This document shows, piece by piece, positions 8,445 through 19,093 of a DNA stretch of 64,000 bases (position 1 is its first letter; every line of letters begins with the position of its first letter). The notes under the pieces are model-generated. The model was not told the origin of the DNA and did not search any database. It saw only the letters and a list, made by a program, of their open reading frames with translations. The position numbers were made by a program, and so were the translations under genes. Origin of the DNA: Lactobacillus kefiranofaciens. Its GTDB lineage: Bacteria > Bacillota > Bacilli > Lactobacillales > Lactobacillaceae. Where the stretch lies: NCBI RefSeq assembly GCF_900103655.1, contig NZ_FMXC01000003.1, positions 54,984 through 118,983 of the forward strand, given 5' to 3'.

Positions 8445-9410
8445 ATGGAACCATTATTTTTAACCCCGTACTTTAGACCAAAAATTTGGGGTGGACGTAA
8501 ATTAAAAGATATTTTTAACTATGATATTCCAGAAGGGAAGGTCGGCGAAGCCTGGATTATTTCTGGTTATAAAGACGATGCTTCCACTGTTACTGAGGGC
8601 CCACTTAAAGGTAAGTCATTAAGAGAAGTTTATTTGGAACATCCTGAATTATTCGGTAATCCTAAAGCTAAGGAATTTCCATTATTGGTAAAGTTTTTGG
8701 ATGCTAACGATAACTTATCAGTTCAAGTACACCCGGATGATGATTATGCTCGCAAGGTAGAAAACGATTCGGGTAAAACCGAGAGCTGGTATGTTATGCA
8801 AGCAGATCCAGGTGCTTACATTATCTATGGTCATCATGCTAAGACTCGGGAAGAATTAGCCGATATGATTCACAATGGTGAATGGGATAAATTATTAAGA
8901 AAAGTTCCAGTTAAAGCTGGCGACTTCTTCTACGTCCCAGCAGGCACCATTCACGCCTTGACTAAAGGTTGCTTGGTTATTGAAACTCAACAATCAAGCG
9001 ATGTAACCTACCGTCTTTACGATTACGATCGTGTTGATAAAAAGACAGGTAAGAAGCGTGAACTTCATACTCAAAAGTCAATTGATGTTACTACTGTACC
9101 ACATGTTGACCCAAAGCTTGATGTTAAAACTGATACAGATCAGGATGCAGAAATAAAGACTTTAGTTGAGCCACCAGTTTCGCCACACTTTTATTTATGG
9201 CAAATTGACCTTGATGATACTTGGAAGACTGGCCTTAAAAATCATCCATACCTGTTAGTTTCAGTCATTAAAGGCGAAGGAAAATTAGAAGCTGATGGCA
9301 AATCATATGATTTGAAGATGGGAACCAATTTAATTGTTCCAAATGAGATGAAGAATTTCACTTTCACTGGTAAAATGAGAATAGTTATGTCTGCACCGGG
9401 TGAGAAATAA
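8445..9410 (+). CDS. manA: Mannose-6-phosphate isomerase, class I
   Basis: A 321-aa zinc enzyme that interconverts mannose-6-phosphate and fructose-6-phosphate. The metal-binding motif QVHPDD lies near residue 95 and PAGTIHAL near residue 166; the N-terminal FLTPYFRPKIWGG is typical of the Firmicute short class. It has its own upstream region (8323-8444, no other gene seen) and an aggtgat site before the ATG. It probably feeds mannose taken up by a PTS into glycolysis. Confidence 0.95.
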   Translation: MEPLFLTPYFRPKIWGGRKLKDIFNYDIPEGKVGEAWIISGYKDDASTVTEGPLKGKSLREVYLEHPELFGNPKAKEFPLLVKFLDANDNLSVQVHPDDDYARKVENDSGKTESWYVMQADPGAYIIYGHHAKTREELADMIHNGEWDKLLRKVPVKAGDFFYVPAGTIHALTKGCLVIETQQSSDVTYRLYDYDRVDKKTGKKRELHTQKSIDVTTVPHVDPKLDVKTDTDQDAEIKTLVEPPVSPHFYLWQIDLDDTWKTGLKNHPYLLVSVIKGEGKLEADGKSYDLKMGTNLIVPNEMKNFTFTGKMRIVMSAPGEK

Positions 9411-9444
9411 CCGTTTAATTTATCAGAATTAGGAGTGAGAAGTT

Positions 9445-9837
9445 GTGATCTATGTCGCTTGTGGCTCAGTTATGATGGTAATTGGGATAATTTGGCTGAT
9501 TTTGCCAGTTAAGAGGCCTAATCGAATTTATGGCTATTTATCTTATCTTGCGCAAGTTAACAAGGAGAGTTTTAAGTTCGCTCAGAAGAGGGCGAGCTGG
9601 TATTGTATTCTCTTCGGTTTAATTCAAGCTGTGATTGGAGTAATTATTCACTTTTTGAATTGGGATCGCTATTTTCTCGTTTGGCTATTAACTTTTTATT
9701 TATTTATTTTATTGCCGATTGTTTATACTGAAAAAAGTTTGAAGAAATTTTTATCTACAAGGCATGAATTGCCACATGACTATGTTGATCCTGATCAAGT
9801 GAAACGTAAGAGAACAAAAGGATTCAGGGATCAATAA
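9445..9837 (+). CDS. SdpI-family membrane protein
   Basis: A 130-aa protein with three hydrophobic segments (about 2-20, 55-73, 78-98) and the SdpI-like stretch RPNRIYGYLSYLAQ between the first two. Bacillus SdpI is an immunity protein for the SDP toxin, but most family members are of unknown function. GTG start at 9445 with aggagtgag upstream. The stop overlaps the start of the response-regulator gene by one base, so it is probably the first gene of the two-component operon and may be an accessory part of it. Confidence 0.7.
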   Translation: MIYVACGSVMMVIGIIWLILPVKRPNRIYGYLSYLAQVNKESFKFAQKRASWYCILFGLIQAVIGVIIHFLNWDRYFLVWLLTFYLFILLPIVYTEKSLKKFLSTRHELPHDYVDPDQVKRKRTKGFRDQ

Positions 9838-10559
9838 TGAATTTAAGAATATTAATGGTCGAAGATGATAATTCAGTTGCTGAAATGATGGGAATGTTTT
9901 TCAAAAAAGAAGGTTGGCAACAAGATATTGCTGTCGATGGTGTCGAAGCCGTCGATATGTTTAAGAAAAATGCAGCTAAGTATGATTTAATTACCTTGGA
10001 TTTGAATCTACCTAAGAAAGATGGCATTCAAGTGGCTAAGGAAGTTAGGGCAATTTCGCCAACTGTCCCAATTATCATGCTGACTGCTAGGGGCAGTGAA
10101 GCCGACCAAGTGCTAGGACTAGGCATTGGTGCGGATGAATATGTTACTAAGCCCTTTAGTCCGCTTGCTTTAATTGCGCGAATCAAGGCACTTCATCGTC
10201 GAGTAATGATGGAAGAGGAGCCAGGAACTGCACAAGAGGAAGACTTGGATTATGAAATCGTAACCAATCATCTAAAAATTTCTAAAAATAGACGTGAAGT
10301 TTTATTTGATAATCAACCAGTAACTGACTTGACGCCGAAAGAATTTGACTTGCTTTATACAATGGCTCAGAAGCCTAAGCAAGTCTTTTCGCGTGATCAG
10401 CTTTTAGAATTGGTTTGGGGTTATGAATATTATGGTGAAGAGCGAACAGTTGATGCTCACATCAAAAAATTACGCCAAAAACTTGAAAAAGTTGGAGCTA
10501 AGGTAATCCAAACGGTTTGGGGCGTTGGTTATAAGTTTGACGATTCACAGGCAAAATAA
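9837..10559 (+). CDS. OmpR-family response regulator
   Basis: A 240-aa regulator. The receiver domain (1-120) has the acidic pair ED near 8-9, the phospho-acceptor Asp in LDLNLP near 52, Thr in MLTARG near 81, and Lys in VTKPFSP near 104. A winged-helix DNA-binding domain (140-235) ends with the common TVWGVGYKFD. It is encoded directly ahead of its kinase with a 2-base gap. Targets are unknown. Confidence 0.95.
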   Translation: MNLRILMVEDDNSVAEMMGMFFKKEGWQQDIAVDGVEAVDMFKKNAAKYDLITLDLNLPKKDGIQVAKEVRAISPTVPIIMLTARGSEADQVLGLGIGADEYVTKPFSPLALIARIKALHRRVMMEEEPGTAQEEDLDYEIVTNHLKISKNRREVLFDNQPVTDLTPKEFDLLYTMAQKPKQVFSRDQLLELVWGYEYYGEERTVDAHIKKLRQKLEKVGAKVIQTVWGVGYKFDDSQAK

Positions 10560-10561
10560 GG

Positions 10562-12016
10562 ATGAAACTAATTTACCAAAATATGTTGGGGTTTTTGCTC
10601 ATCATTGTGACTACAATTTCGATTATTGGCTATTCAGGAATTGGCTATGCGCGAAATCAAGCTTATATGCAAAACTATCAACGGATGGAAGGCTATGCTA
10701 ATTCATTAGGTGCTCTTGCAGAAGCTGATAGCCAGGCTGGTACAGCTCGTTTAAGCAATAACTTCTTAGATCAATTGGAATTTGTATTGCGCGGAGAAGA
10801 TGTTCATTTACGGATCTTTAATGATCAAAATGAACAAATTTATCCGAAAACAAATGCTAGAATTCAACTATCTAAGAATATTTTCTCAACTTTAAAAAAT
10901 GGACAAGAGATCCGAATTCAGAATAACCATAATGAAACTTCACCAATTGCCTCAACTAAGGATGCATATACCGGCGTTTTAGTGCCATGGATGAATGATA
11001 AAAATCTTGTTGGTGTTGCTTGGATCAGTTCTAGGGTTAAGCGAGTTGAGCGACCGATTTATCTAGCTAAGCGTAATTTGTTACGGGCTTTGTTGATTAC
11101 TGTAGCTGTTGGATTGATCCTCAGTTTTATTATTTCCTATTATTCAACTAAGCGAATTAAGCGATTGTCTCGAGCAACGCAAAAGGTTGCGGCTGGTAAT
11201 TTCAATGTTCAAATTGAACATAAAGATAGTGATGAGATTGATCAGCTAGCTGAAAACTTTAATAAAATGGTGCAGGCTTTGAAGCAATCGAATGAGGAAA
11301 TCAAGGCTCAGGAAACGCGGCGTGATCAATTTATGGCTGATGCTGCACATGAGATGCGAACGCCGCTAACAACTATTAATGGTATCTTGGAAGGATTACA
11401 ATATGACGCGATCCCAGAAGAATCTAAGCCCAAATCGATTGCTTTAATGCAAAGAGAAACTAAGCGGTTGATTCGTCTGGTTAATGAAAATCTGGATTAT
11501 GAGAAAATCCGTAATAATCAGATTATGTTAATTAAAACTAATTTTGATGCTATGCCGATCCTGCAAGACTTAAAATCGCAACTTAGTCAAAATGCCAAAA
11601 AGGCTAATGATCAATTAATTGTCACTGGCCCCGAAAAGCTGCCAATTTATGCAGACCGTGATCGTTTTACACAAGTAATGGTTAATTTAATACAGAATGC
11701 CATTCAATTTACTCATGATGGGCAAGTTGAAATTTCAGGCAAAAGGATTGCTCATGGTACCCAATTATCTGTGCAAGATAATGGAATTGGAATGAGTGCC
11801 AACCAGATCAAGTACATTTTTGAACGTTTCTTTAAAGCTGATCCTTCAAGAGCGCGAATGGGTACTGGTGAATCCGGGTTGGGATTAGCTATTGTGTCTT
11901 CTTTGATTAAACAACATGGAGGCAACGTCACCGTAAATTCCAAACCTGGTCAAGGATCAACCTTTACTGTCACCTTTTATGATCATGGTTTTGAACAATT
12001 TGTAAAAAAGAATTAG
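10562..12016 (+). CDS. Sensor histidine kinase
   Basis: A 484-aa membrane kinase. A transmembrane segment at about 7-28, an extracytoplasmic sensor loop of about 140 residues, a second span at about 175-196, then HAMP (to about 248), HisKA with the phosphorylated His in DAAHEMRTPLTT near 263, and HATPase_c with N-box NLIQNAIQF, G1 DNGIGM and G2 GESGLGLAIV. It partners the preceding OmpR-type regulator. The signal is not evident; the large loop suggests an envelope or extracellular cue. Confidence 0.94.
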   Translation: MKLIYQNMLGFLLIIVTTISIIGYSGIGYARNQAYMQNYQRMEGYANSLGALAEADSQAGTARLSNNFLDQLEFVLRGEDVHLRIFNDQNEQIYPKTNARIQLSKNIFSTLKNGQEIRIQNNHNETSPIASTKDAYTGVLVPWMNDKNLVGVAWISSRVKRVERPIYLAKRNLLRALLITVAVGLILSFIISYYSTKRIKRLSRATQKVAAGNFNVQIEHKDSDEIDQLAENFNKMVQALKQSNEEIKAQETRRDQFMADAAHEMRTPLTTINGILEGLQYDAIPEESKPKSIALMQRETKRLIRLVNENLDYEKIRNNQIMLIKTNFDAMPILQDLKSQLSQNAKKANDQLIVTGPEKLPIYADRDRFTQVMVNLIQNAIQFTHDGQVEISGKRIAHGTQLSVQDNGIGMSANQIKYIFERFFKADPSRARMGTGESGLGLAIVSSLIKQHGGNVTVNSKPGQGSTFTVTFYDHGFEQFVKKN

Positions 12017-12046
12017 AAAAAAGCTTGGGAATTCCCAGGCTTTTAA
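12017..12046. terminator. Bidirectional terminator between kinase and sulfatase genes
   Basis: Inverted repeat AGCTTGGGAA / TTCCCAGGCT flanked by A-rich and T-rich tracts, between convergent genes. Confidence 0.75.
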
Positions 12047-14220
12047 TTTTGCGTATTTTCTTTTGAATTGTTTTTGTCTTCTTTGTTTTTATTATCTTTA
12101 ATATTTTCAGGGATTTGAGTAATTTCTTGCTGTCTATTTTTCAGTTCAGGAGCATCTGTATGATACAGTTTGGTGGTTGTACCATGATGCTTGCTGTAGA
12201 GTGAAGTAGATTTATTAGCCAAGCCGTCGCGCAATGCAATCATCTTTTGATAATTCAAGGCGTAGTTGAACTGAGTTGGATCAGTAGGAACAAAGCCAGC
12301 AGGGGTGTAGAGGCGAAGCAAGTTGTGGCTATTAAGCAAATCAGAATAATGCAATGATTCCTTAGCCTTTTTAGCCAGTTCAGTAATTTCTCGCTTCTCC
12401 TGAGGGGTAAAATTAATGATTTGCTTGCCATTAATGTGATTATAAACCGTGCCTTTAATTCCCTTAGCTCCAACAATAATGTACTTTTGACTAACAATTG
12501 TACCGTTACGAAAGACAATCCAGTTTTGGCGGTGCGGCGAGAGCATGTCGCTACCGAATTGAACGTAATCTTTATTGCTAATGCCTAGTAAATGCATCAA
12601 AGTTGGCAGAACATCGATTTCTCCCGCGACTTCATGACTAATTTTGCCCTTTAAATTATTAGCGTGGATCATAAATGGTACACGTTGCATTTGAACATTA
12701 TTATAGGTATTCCAGGTGTCGGAACTTTCGCCAATAATAGGAGCTAACGTTTCATTTTCAGAATTGCTCAAGCCGTAATGATCACCATAGATAATGATCA
12801 TTGAATTTTTATATAGACCTGATGATTTTAAATAATTAAAGAATTCGCGAATTGATTCATCTAAATAGTGAGCTGTCTCGAAATAATTATTGATAGTTTG
12901 ATCGCGAGTGTTTGCTGTTTTAAAGTTAGGATCTTGGTCTTTTTTATCTAATTCAAATGGAATGTGATTAGTGACCGTGATAAATTTTGCATAAAATGGT
13001 TGCTGCATTTGTTCGAGGTATTTAATGCTTTCGGCAAATAGCAACTTATCTTTTAAACCGTAGCCACTAGCGTCTTTGGCTTCGGGACTATAATAATTTT
13101 TATCAAAGAAATAGTTGTAGCCCATATTTTTATAAACGTCATTGCGATTCCAAAAACTGCCTACGTTACCATGAAAAACAGCAGAGATGTAGCCGTCATT
13201 ACGCAAGATCTGTGGTGCAGCTTGAAAAGTATTTTCTGAACCTAGCGAGGTAAAGAGTGAACCATCAGAAATGCCATAGGTACCTGTTTCTAACATATTT
13301 TCTGCATCACTAGTTCTACCTAAGCCGACTTGGTGATAAAAGTTGGCAAAACTGAGCGTATGTTTATTTTGATAAAGTGAGTTAAGAAATGGCGTTACAG
13401 GCTTGCCGTTAATCTTCAGATTGATTAGGAATTGCTGGAAGCTTTCTAAGTGAATGATGATGACGTTGCGCTTTTTTTCTACGCCAAAATATGAAGGGTT
13501 GGGAGCCGCGTGTTGTTTTTTAGTAAAGGTTAAGATCTTGTTTAAATCTGAAGCATTAGCATTTTTTGTAACTTGAACATTCTGTGCGCTTTTGAAAACA
13601 TCATAGGCTGTGAAAGTATCGATGCCTAGATATTTGACTACATAAGAGCGATCGAAAGTATTACGCAAAAGACGAGGTCGGGAAGTTTCAGCTAGGAAAA
13701 TGTTAAAGGTCAGTATAAGTGCCCCTACAGAGGTAACGGCAAAAGGAGTGGAAATACCGTAGGATTTTTGATCAATTTTAATTTTGTGCATAATTAATAA
13801 CGCAATAATGATGATTAAATCAATCCAAATGAAGATATCGCTAGGATGAAGCAACGCAACGGTGCTTTTGCCTAGTCCTTGCGAGACTTTGCCAGCATTG
13901 GACATGGTCTTAATGGTCAAAAAATCGGAAAATTGTCGGTAATAAATAATATTTGCGAATAATAGTGCTGTATTGGCAAAATCCATGACTAGCATTGCAA
14001 TATAAGAGATGATTGGTTTAGGAAAATAAAAACCTAAGCTGATCAAAATAACGGCGGTGCCAATCGGACTTAGCCACATGATGATGTGTTGATATGGATC
14101 CGCTAGTCCAAGATTAAAATCAAGATAAGCGGCAAAAAGATATTTTAGCCAAAAACAAAATACTAATAATGTTAAAAAGCCAGTCCTTGTTTGAATAAAA
14201 TGCGTGAGTTTTTTCTTCAT
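12043..14220 (-). CDS. LTA synthase family sulfatase (membrane phosphoglycerol transferase-like)
   Basis: A 725-aa protein with five N-terminal membrane spans (to about residue 210) and a large extracellular sulfatase-fold domain. The catalytic Thr is in GLGRTSDAEN, and the metal-binding segments ESFQQF and GDHYGLS are present, as in LtaS, which polymerises glycerol phosphate for lipoteichoic acid. The C-terminal tail (last ~50 residues) is polar and rich in Asn, Lys and Glu. The ATG at 14220 has aaaggagcg upstream; an in-frame ATG at 14241 would lie before that site. It may be LtaS or a paralogue such as a primase; the window cannot tell. Confidence 0.88.
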   Translation of the reverse strand: MKKKLTHFIQTRTGFLTLLVFCFWLKYLFAAYLDFNLGLADPYQHIIMWLSPIGTAVILISLGFYFPKPIISYIAMLVMDFANTALLFANIIYYRQFSDFLTIKTMSNAGKVSQGLGKSTVALLHPSDIFIWIDLIIIIALLIMHKIKIDQKSYGISTPFAVTSVGALILTFNIFLAETSRPRLLRNTFDRSYVVKYLGIDTFTAYDVFKSAQNVQVTKNANASDLNKILTFTKKQHAAPNPSYFGVEKKRNVIIIHLESFQQFLINLKINGKPVTPFLNSLYQNKHTLSFANFYHQVGLGRTSDAENMLETGTYGISDGSLFTSLGSENTFQAAPQILRNDGYISAVFHGNVGSFWNRNDVYKNMGYNYFFDKNYYSPEAKDASGYGLKDKLLFAESIKYLEQMQQPFYAKFITVTNHIPFELDKKDQDPNFKTANTRDQTINNYFETAHYLDESIREFFNYLKSSGLYKNSMIIIYGDHYGLSNSENETLAPIIGESSDTWNTYNNVQMQRVPFMIHANNLKGKISHEVAGEIDVLPTLMHLLGISNKDYVQFGSDMLSPHRQNWIVFRNGTIVSQKYIIVGAKGIKGTVYNHINGKQIINFTPQEKREITELAKKAKESLHYSDLLNSHNLLRLYTPAGFVPTDPTQFNYALNYQKMIALRDGLANKSTSLYSKHHGTTTKLYHTDAPELKNRQQEITQIPENIKDNKNKEDKNNSKENTQN

Positions 14221-14365
14221 TGATACGCGCTCCTTTAACAACCTCTAATTTTAATGGTTAGAGCTGGTTAAAACAACGATTTGTGAAGAGTTATCTTTTT
14301 TTTAATAATTGCCAGCTAAAAAAATGGGTATAATCTAAAAGGAATATTTTAGAAAGAGGCAAGGC

Positions 14366-14968
14366 ATGCTATTTCTCGGCCCGTTATATAGTTTCCTGGC
14401 AAAACAATACGCAACTAGTATTAATCATTTTGCATTAGTCAAATTAACATTTTTGGCGCTGGATAAGACGATCTTTTATTTTTTGATATTTGCTATTTTG
14501 CGCCTTTTTTGGTTATTGCTGATTCGCCATCGCAGAAGTGTGAGGTCTGAGGCGGGAGTGTGGCTATTTGCCTTTTATTTAATTTTGATTTTAATGTTAA
14601 CGACTTTTCGCGATACTTATTTTCCGTGGCAAATTGATTTTCATTTCAGCAGGCCCTTAAGTGATATTAATCTCATTTTTATGAAGGAGACTTGGAAATT
14701 AATTTATGCACCTAGTCGACTAGATTTCTTTTATAATTCTTTTGGCAATATTTTGTGCTTTGTTCCATTTGGGATCTTATTTCCAATTGTTTTTTCAAAA
14801 AAAGCATCATTTATCAAAACTGCCATATTAGGGATGTTGACCTCAATTGGAATTGAAATGCTTCAGTTCTTTTTGGCAACGGGAGTTAGCGATATTGATG
14901 ATGTGTTTTTTAATACTTGTGGCGCAGTTATTGGCTATGGAATTTATAAATTTTTTCAAAAACTATGA
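14366..14968 (+). CDS. VanZ-family membrane protein
   Basis: A 200-aa protein with about five membrane spans. The VanZ core is clear: NILCFVPFGILFP near residue 127, then GIEMLQFFLATGVSDIDD near 164, and an NTCGAVIGY helix. The longer N-terminus separates it from the shorter VanZ-like gene at 477. It is transcribed away from the LtaS-type gene and has agaaagaggc upstream. Its function is not known beyond a likely envelope role. Confidence 0.85.
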   Translation: MLFLGPLYSFLAKQYATSINHFALVKLTFLALDKTIFYFLIFAILRLFWLLLIRHRRSVRSEAGVWLFAFYLILILMLTTFRDTYFPWQIDFHFSRPLSDINLIFMKETWKLIYAPSRLDFFYNSFGNILCFVPFGILFPIVFSKKASFIKTAILGMLTSIGIEMLQFFLATGVSDIDDVFFNTCGAVIGYGIYKFFQKL

Positions 14969-15055
14969 ATGCGCTTGTAAATGATACTGGTATTCAATAG
15001 ACAAGATTGTTAAAATAGAGCTGTAAAATTTTTTTAATAGTTAGGAAGCAGATTT

Positions 15056-16393
15056 ATGAGTTTAATTAAATTTGATAGTAGTAAACTTACTCCATTTGTT
15101 CACGAAAATGAATTAAGCGAAATGCAAGCTATGGTAAACGCTGCTAATGCTGAACTTCGTGATGGTACTGGTGCTGGTAATGATTTCCGTGGTTGGGTTG
15201 ATTTACCAGTTGACTATGATAAGGATGAATTTGCTCGTATCAAGAAGGCCGCTAAGAAGATCCAATCAGATTCAGAAGTTTTGATTTGTATTGGTATCGG
15301 TGGTTCATACCTTGGTGCACAAGCTGCAATTGAATTCTTGAACAGTGCATTTTACGGCAAGGAAAAGAACGGTATGCCAACTGTTGTCTTCTGTGGTAAC
15401 TCACTTTCAGGTTCATACCTTTATGACTTGATTGAATGGTTAGGCGACAAGGACTTTAGCGTAAACGTTATTTCTAAGTCAGGTACTACTACTGAGCCAT
15501 CAGTAGCATTTAGAATCTTTAAAGACAAGTTAATCAAGAAGTATGGTAAAGAAGAAGCTGCTAAGAGAATTTACGCAACTACTGACCGTCAAAAGGGTGT
15601 TTTGAAGACCGAAGCTGACGCAGAAGGCTACGAAGAATTCGTAGTTCCAGATGATGTTGGTGGTCGTTACAGTGTCCTTTCAGCTGTTGGTTTACTTCCA
15701 ATTGCTGCTTCAGGTGCAGACATCGATGAATTGATGAAGGGTGCAGCAGATGCTCGTGCTGATTACGCTGATACTGATTTATCCAAGGCAAACCCTTACC
15801 AATACGCTGCATTGCGTAACATTCTTTACCGCAAAGGCTACACTACTGAAATTGTTGAAAACTACGAACCAACTTTAAGAATGTTTGGTGAATGGTGCAA
15901 GCAATTGATGGGTGAATCAGAAGGTAAAGATCAAAAGGGTATCTACCCATCAAGTGCTAACTTCACTACTGATTTGCACTCACTTGGTCAATACATCCAA
16001 GAAGGTTTACGTAACTTGTTCGAAACTGTTATTCGTGTTGAAAGCCCACGTCATGATGTTAAGATTCCTAGTGATGAAAAGAACCTTGACCAACTTAACT
16101 TCTTGGAAGGCAAGAGCTTGAACTACGTAAACGACCGTGCTTATGAAGGTGTTGTTTTAGCTCACACCGATGGTGGTGTTCCTGTAATGACTGTTAACAT
16201 TCCAGACCAATCAGCTCATACTCTTGGTTACATGATTTACTTCTTCGAATTAGCAATTGCTATTTCAGGTTACTTGAACGGTATTAACCCATTCAACCAA
16301 CCAGGTGTTGAAGCATACAAGCGTAATATGTTTGGTCTTCTTAACAAGCCAGGTTATGAAAACTTACACGACGATTTAGCTAAGCGTCTTTAA
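15056..16393 (+). CDS. pgi: Glucose-6-phosphate isomerase
   Basis: A 445-aa cytosolic enzyme that interconverts glucose-6-phosphate and fructose-6-phosphate. Visible signatures: [13 protein letters not shown] near residue 78, [10 protein letters not shown] near 141, and the Firmicute-type C-terminus. Codon use is strongly biased (GGT, AAG, TTC, AAC), as for a highly expressed glycolytic gene. Monocistronic, with a taggaag site before the ATG. Confidence 0.97.
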   Translation: MSLIKFDSSKLTPFVHENELSEMQAMVNAANAELRDGTGAGNDFRGWVDLPVDYDKDEFARIKKAAKKIQSDSEVLICIGIGGSYLGAQAAIEFLNSAFYGKEKNGMPTVVFCGNSLSGSYLYDLIEWLGDKDFSVNVISKSGTTTEPSVAFRIFKDKLIKKYGKEEAAKRIYATTDRQKGVLKTEADAEGYEEFVVPDDVGGRYSVLSAVGLLPIAASGADIDELMKGAADARADYADTDLSKANPYQYAALRNILYRKGYTTEIVENYEPTLRMFGEWCKQLMGESEGKDQKGIYPSSANFTTDLHSLGQYIQEGLRNLFETVIRVESPRHDVKIPSDEKNLDQLNFLEGKSLNYVNDRAYEGVVLAHTDGGVPVMTVNIPDQSAHTLGYMIYFFELAIAISGYLNGINPFNQPGVEAYKRNMFGLLNKPGYENLHDDLAKRL

Positions 16394-16456
16394 AAAATAG
16401 CTATACTCAGCATATTTGATAGTATGTAGTTTAATATAATTAACGTAAGTTAGTTA

Positions 16457-16497
16457 AAGAAAGAGTAGAAAACGAATTAAGTTTTCTGCTCTTTTTC
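16457..16497 (+). terminator. Rho-independent terminator after pgi
   Basis: Stem of about 14 bp (AAAGAGTAGAAAAC / GTTTTCTGCTCTTT, one G-T pair) followed by T residues. It lies about 65 bases after the pgi stop. Confidence 0.75.
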
Positions 16498-16518
16498 TGT
16501 GGGTAGAGGAGCTGTTTT

Positions 16519-17908
16519 ATGCAGAAAGAAACCAAAAATATTTTAGCTGTTTTATCAGCTGCATTTATGTCATTTGTAGGGATTTTGACAGAAACGAGTT
16601 TGAACGTCACTTTTCCGACAATGATGAGACAATTTCATGTTAGTTTGGACACGATTCAGTGGACGACGACGGGATATTTATTAGCAATTGCGATTATTAT
16701 GATTTGCTCGTCGTATTTAAATGATCGTTTTACGGCTAAACAATTATTTGTCGTTGCCTGCTTGGGCTTTATGGTTGGTAGTGTGATCAGTGCAGTTGCA
16801 CCAAGCTTTCCCGTTTTGCTATTAGGACGCCTAATTTCAGCCTTAGGTGCAGGATTAAGTACGCCATTGATGTTTAATTTGGTAACAGAAATTATGCCAC
16901 GAGCTAAATGGGGCGTTTATATGGGAATTGCCGGATTAGTAATTGCTATGGCGCCAACCTTGGGACCAGCTTTTGGCGGTGTGACGACTTTTTATTTAAA
17001 TTGGCGTTGGATTTTTGTAATTGTTACGATCATAACCTTGGTTGTATTTCTGGCAGGTATTTTTGTAGTAGGACAATATCATCAGCAGGTGAAAAATAGC
17101 TTTGATTGGTTGTCTTTTATTATTTTATCAGCAGCTTTTATTACACTGACTGTTGGAGTCAATCAAATTAGCAGTGGTTTAGGGAATCCCTTATTTTGGC
17201 TTTTACTAGTAGTAACTGCCATTTTATTAGGATTATTTGTTAAAAGAGCTAAAAGTTCTTCAAAGAAAATGCTGGATTTGGCAGTTTTCAAGCAAAAATC
17301 ATTTATTTTTGGCGCTTTAGCTTATTTTCTGTTGCAGTTTAACAATATAGGGATCAGCTTTGTTTTGCCTAATTACATTCAGATTGTAGGCAAACAAAGT
17401 TCGCTGATTGGTGGATTGGTCTTACTTCCTGGCAGTATCATTGCGGGACTGCTTAATCCTTATTTTGGCAGTCTCTACGACAAAGTTGGGGGCTAAGCTG
17501 CCACTCTATGCTGGCGGTAGTCTAATGGCCCTTAGCTACCTATTATTTGCTGTTTTAGGCATGAATTTGACTAGTTTGATGATCATTGTTATTTATGGGC
17601 TAATGATGTTAGGTCATAGAATGGCTTTTAGCAATACCTTAGCCGAGTCGCTTAAGATGGAAACGGGTGCACTTCGTGCGGACGCAACAGCAATTTGTCA
17701 AACTAGTCAACAACTTGCCGGTTCTTTAGGAACTACTATCTTAGCTAGCATTATTGCTGCGGGACAAAAGCAAAATAATACTTCTTATGTCCTTGCTACG
17801 GCTCAGGGTAGTCAGGCAGCATTTTGGTTTACGTTAGTAATTAGTCTGATTATCTTAGTTAGCTATTTTAGAATGTTTAAAGCAGAAAATGGCAAGACAG
17901 CTCTTTAA
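16519..17908 (+). pseudogene. Frameshifted MFS multidrug-type transporter (DHA2/EmrB-like)
   Basis: Together the two frames give a transporter of about 460 aa of the drug:H+ antiporter-2 type. The N-terminal part (16519-17496) has about ten membrane spans, with TTGYLLAIAIIMICS and GRLISALGAGLSTPL typical of EmrB/QacA relatives. The remaining spans are in the next frame, which stays open to 17908. The shift is at a run of five G (17488-17492): with four G the junction would read YDKVGAKLPLYAGG, the normal D-x-x-G-A-K loop. One-base insertion, recent because both halves are otherwise intact; a homopolymer sequencing error or phase-variable tract cannot be excluded. Confidence 0.88.
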
Positions 17909-17951
17909 AAATAAGTTATAATAGTATACAGATGATGAAATTTAGTGAGAG

Positions 17952-17988
17952 AATAAAAAGACGACTGACACACAGTCGTCTTTTTATT
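17952..17988. terminator. Strong bidirectional terminator
   Basis: Perfect 16-bp inverted repeat (17952-17967 / 17973-17988) with a five-base loop, A tract on one side and T tract on the other, between convergent genes. Confidence 0.9.
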
Positions 17989-19002
17989 CTATATTTTGGT
18001 ATTTTCATTTAGAAAATTACGAATTATTTTTTCGCGCATGGCTAGAAAGATAGTGTTGTGTCCAGTAGGGTGAACGCGGTTAGTTAATAAAATTAGGCCA
18101 CTGCGCTTAAGCCGATCTAAGATTATTAAAGTTCCAGTGAAACCTGTGTGCAAGATAATCGGATAATGCTCATGCGGATCAAAACGCAAATCCCAGCCCC
18201 AAGAACGTGGTTTAACTCCTTGGGGATTTTTGTTGTCGAATAAAAGGCTGACTGTATCTTGACTGTAAGGCAAAATATCTCGTTTTAAGCCAAGGTATCC
18301 TTGGGCAAAGGTAATTAGATCGCGCATGTTAGAAAAAAGTCCTGCTGAACCGCAGTCGGCCTTTAATTGTCTGGCCTTCGGGTCATGAGGGATGCCTTGC
18401 AATACCTGACCATCAAGGATTGCAGTGGGAATACAATCATCTTTTTGTGGGGCAAAGGTTGTGTTTTCTAGTGGCATTTGCTTAAGCACTTCTTGTGTGG
18501 CAACTGCTTGGACAGGTTTGCCAAAGATTTTTTTAATAACTAATCCCAAGAGAATGAAATTTGTATCTGCGTAACGCATCTTGTGTTCGAACTCATCTGT
18601 AACGGGAAGATTAACAATCGCTTTTAGAAGTTCGTCATGGCTTAATTCATCACGATGGGGAATCCAACCGCGAATGCCGCTAGTATGTGTTAGCAAATGA
18701 TAAAGCCGAATGCGCGGATCATGAAATTCAGGAACGAATTCCTGTAAGGGTTCAGTAAAGTTGAGTTTGCCTTGGTCATAAAGTTTTAGGAGCACATTTT
18801 CTGTTGCCAAAACTTTGGTCAAACTTGCTAAATCATATTCTGCAAAAGGACTAAGTTGCGTTACTTCTGGGTAAATACTGGCAAAGCCAGTAGTTGAAGT
18901 GGAAATTTGTTTGCCTTTGATGAAAGTATAGTTTACACCTGGAACAACTCGTTCAAAGACCATTGATTCAATTAAATGCTGTGTTTTGTTATAATCAATC
19001 AT
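17989..19002 (-). CDS. Serine hydrolase, class C beta-lactamase/esterase family
   Basis: A 337-aa protein of the penicillin-binding/class C fold. The nucleophile motif SLTK is at residues 60-63, a YAD-type second motif (MRYADTNFILLG) near 153, and HTGFTG near 298. No signal peptide or membrane span is seen, so it is probably cytoplasmic, as for many lactobacillal members, which act as esterases or D-amino-acid peptidases. The true substrate is unknown. It has its own promoter region and ends inside the shared terminator. Confidence 0.85.
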   Translation of the reverse strand: MIDYNKTQHLIESMVFERVVPGVNYTFIKGKQISTSTTGFASIYPEVTQLSPFAEYDLASLTKVLATENVLLKLYDQGKLNFTEPLQEFVPEFHDPRIRLYHLLTHTSGIRGWIPHRDELSHDELLKAIVNLPVTDEFEHKMRYADTNFILLGLVIKKIFGKPVQAVATQEVLKQMPLENTTFAPQKDDCIPTAILDGQVLQGIPHDPKARQLKADCGSAGLFSNMRDLITFAQGYLGLKRDILPYSQDTVSLLFDNKNPQGVKPRSWGWDLRFDPHEHYPIILHTGFTGTLIILDRLKRSGLILLTNRVHPTGHNTIFLAMREKIIRNFLNENTKI

Positions 19003-19093
19003 TTTTAACCATCCTGAAAAATATTGACACTTACATTATAGCAAAATGACTTGACAAGCGCAGAAGAAAAAAGCATAATTATGAGTGTTGATT

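Noticed and set aside
17408..17908. Separate 166-aa membrane protein
   Set aside because: It is the C-terminal part of the frameshifted MFS transporter, in the +1 frame.
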